From NCBI GenBank assembly GCA_937928405.1, contig CALFWZ010000151.1:1-35386 (forward strand): a stretch of 35,386 bases of DNA, written 5' to 3'. This DNA is from an uncultured Saprospiraceae bacterium. GTDB taxonomy: Bacteria > Bacteroidota > Bacteroidia > Chitinophagales > Saprospiraceae. The notes beneath the pieces were generated by a model, which did not search any database, was not told the DNA's origin, and saw nothing but the letters and a program-made list of their open reading frames with translations. Positions 34,548-35,386 of the stretch are shown here, piece after piece. The position numbers were made by a program, and so were the translations under genes. Within the stretch, counting starts at the first letter, position 1. Each line of letters begins with the position of its first letter.

Positions 34548-35132
34548 ATGAAACTCAATCTTGATTTGGCAGTAGCAAGTAAACCCGAATGGATTGCCGC
34601 CGTGATGAACGATTTCCCTTCTTTTTTACAGGATCATCTCGATTGTGAACGCAAAGCCAGTGCGATGGCCATGAGCTTTGTTGCCAAATATCCCGACCGA
34701 ACTGCGATCATTCCTGATTTGATTGCCACGGGTATAGAAGAACTGGAGCATTTTCAACAGGTATACGAATTGATGGTCGCTCATGGTGTTCCGATGGTCC
34801 ACTCTATCGGGGCAGATCCTTATCTAAAAGAACTCTTAAAGCTATGCCATTCAGGTCGTGAGGAACGATTTCTAGATAGGCTACTGGTCGCCTCCGTCGT
34901 TGAGACGCGTGGTGCGGAACGTTTTCGGATGGTTTCCGAAGCACAAGAAACACCTGATCTACATCGCTTCTATAAAATCCTTTGGGCTTCAGAGGCAAAG
35001 CACGGACATATTTTTGTAAAAATGGCACTCGAATATTTTCCAGAAAAACAGGTTTACGATCGGTTAGCTTGGTGGATAGAAAAGGAAGGCGAAATTATCG
35101 ATGGGTTGGAGATTCGGGCGGCGCTGCATTAG
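34548..35132 (+). CDS. miaE: tRNA-(ms2io6A)-hydroxylase MiaE
   Basis: Non-heme di-iron monooxygenase that hydroxylates the isopentenyl group of 2-methylthio-N6-isopentenyladenosine at tRNA position 37, using O2. The 194-residue protein is an all-helical ferritin-like bundle. Likely iron ligands are Glu in DCERKASA, the ExxH in EELEHF, Glu in VVETRGAERF, and the ExxH in SEAKHGH. The motif set and length match MiaE. The start at 34548 is chosen because a perfect -7 promoter box sits at 34523-34530 and MKLNLDL matches the expected beginning. The modification genes miaA and miaB are not in the window. An insertion sequence end lies about 110 bases downstream. Confidence 0.93.
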   Translation: MKLNLDLAVASKPEWIAAVMNDFPSFLQDHLDCERKASAMAMSFVAKYPDRTAIIPDLIATGIEELEHFQQVYELMVAHGVPMVHSIGADPYLKELLKLCHSGREERFLDRLLVASVVETRGAERFRMVSEAQETPDLHRFYKILWASEAKHGHIFVKMALEYFPEKQVYDRLAWWIEKEGEIIDGLEIRAALH

Positions 35133-35245
35133 GGTGTCGAAATGGTGGAGATTAAAAATTCCATGTCTTGCGCTTTTCGTTTGAGTGATTTTGGTGGTAA
35201 AGTAAATCAATTTAAAATATTTTGTTTTGTTTTATCAATTCCCTC

Positions 35246-35269
35246 GGGACTGTTCAGTAAAGTGTGTCA
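35246..35269. repeat. Terminal inverted repeat of an IS256-family element
   Basis: The 24-base sequence starting GGGACTGTTCAGTAAAG and ending GTGTGTCA fits the ends of IS256-family elements as I recall them. It lies five bases outside the transposase stop codon, as expected for an element end. The preceding eight bases could be one copy of the target duplication; the other end is outside the window. Confidence 0.7.
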
Positions 35270-35274
35270 TTTTT

Positions 35275-35386
35275 TTACTTATCAATCCATTTAGTGAAAC
35301 GTTCACCAAATTTTTCTTCTAGTTCGTGTTGGATACTTTTCCAAGCGAAAGCTTTGCGTTTCCATGACTTTTCATTCTGCATCAGA
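35275..35386 (-). CDS. IS256-family (Mutator-type) transposase, C-terminal fragment, cut by window edge
   Basis: Only the last 36 residues are in the window, ending in IDK and a TAA stop. The spacing K-x-W-x6-W-x2-I-x3-L-x3-F-x2-R (KSW...AWKSIQHELEEKFGERF) matches the C-terminal pattern of IS256-family transposases (KKW...NWGLILNQF...F..R). The reading runs in from the right edge and the matching terminal inverted repeat lies just beyond the stop. Nothing can be said about whether the rest of the gene is intact. These transposases cut and paste DNA with a DDE catalytic core that is not visible here. Confidence 0.7.
   Translation of the reverse strand, partial: LMQNEKSWKRKAFAWKSIQHELEEKFGERFTKWIDK

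Overview
The window is a chromosomal stretch of a Bacteroidota bacterium, most likely of the Saprospiria (Saprospiraceae) type. Supporting signs are a short primary sigma factor without region 1.1, at least four proteins ending in a type IX secretion (T9SS) sorting domain, a TonB-dependent receptor with a carboxypeptidase-regulatory-like N-terminus, AT-rich genes lacking clear Shine-Dalgarno sites, and promoters that fit the Bacteroidota pattern (TTTG, 19-21 bases, TAnnTTTG). The assignment below phylum is inference.

Layout. 1-9000: mostly minus-strand household and envelope genes: msrA, a four-helix membrane protein, a plus-strand T9SS-exported nuclease, a DUF547/beta-barrel fusion, a GH13 amylase lipoprotein with a His/Asp-rich lipoprotein, aroK and rpoD. 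Several end in strong hairpin terminators. 9600-17000: plus-strand START-like protein, HTTM membrane protein, an AddB-like PD-(D/E)XK nuclease without a visible Walker A motif, an imperfect inverted-repeat element, and a TonB-dependent receptor of the 'CC' (suspected metal) type. 17380-19920: a small exported transglutaminase-like protein and acetyl-CoA synthetase. 20200-23220: a MoxR AAA+ ATPase, an unrecognised 192-residue protein and a CoxE-like VWA protein. The ATPase gene is bracketed by octanucleotide repeats in opposite orientation. 23570-24980: a helical-repeat protein of unknown function. 25170-30890: two tandem paralogous giant T9SS cargo proteins. 30970-34370 (minus): a T9SS-exported protein carrying a lysyl oxidase domain with the copper-binding histidines and both cofactor-forming residues, followed 29 bases later by an unrecognised 326-residue protein. 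34548-35132: miaE. The right edge cuts into an IS256-family insertion sequence.

How the genes work together. Much of the window serves the cell surface: four T9SS cargo proteins, two lipoproteins, one TonB receptor and one predicted barrel. They suggest breakdown of extracellular DNA and alpha-glucans, metal uptake or handling, and possibly oxidative cross-linking of surface or matrix protein by the lysyl oxidase. The T9SS machinery itself is not in the window. No phage, CRISPR array, rRNA or tRNA gene was seen. The most notable items are the bacterial lysyl oxidase, the solitary AddB-like nuclease, the MoxR/unknown/VWA module with its flanking repeats, and the inverted-repeat element at 14381-14801.
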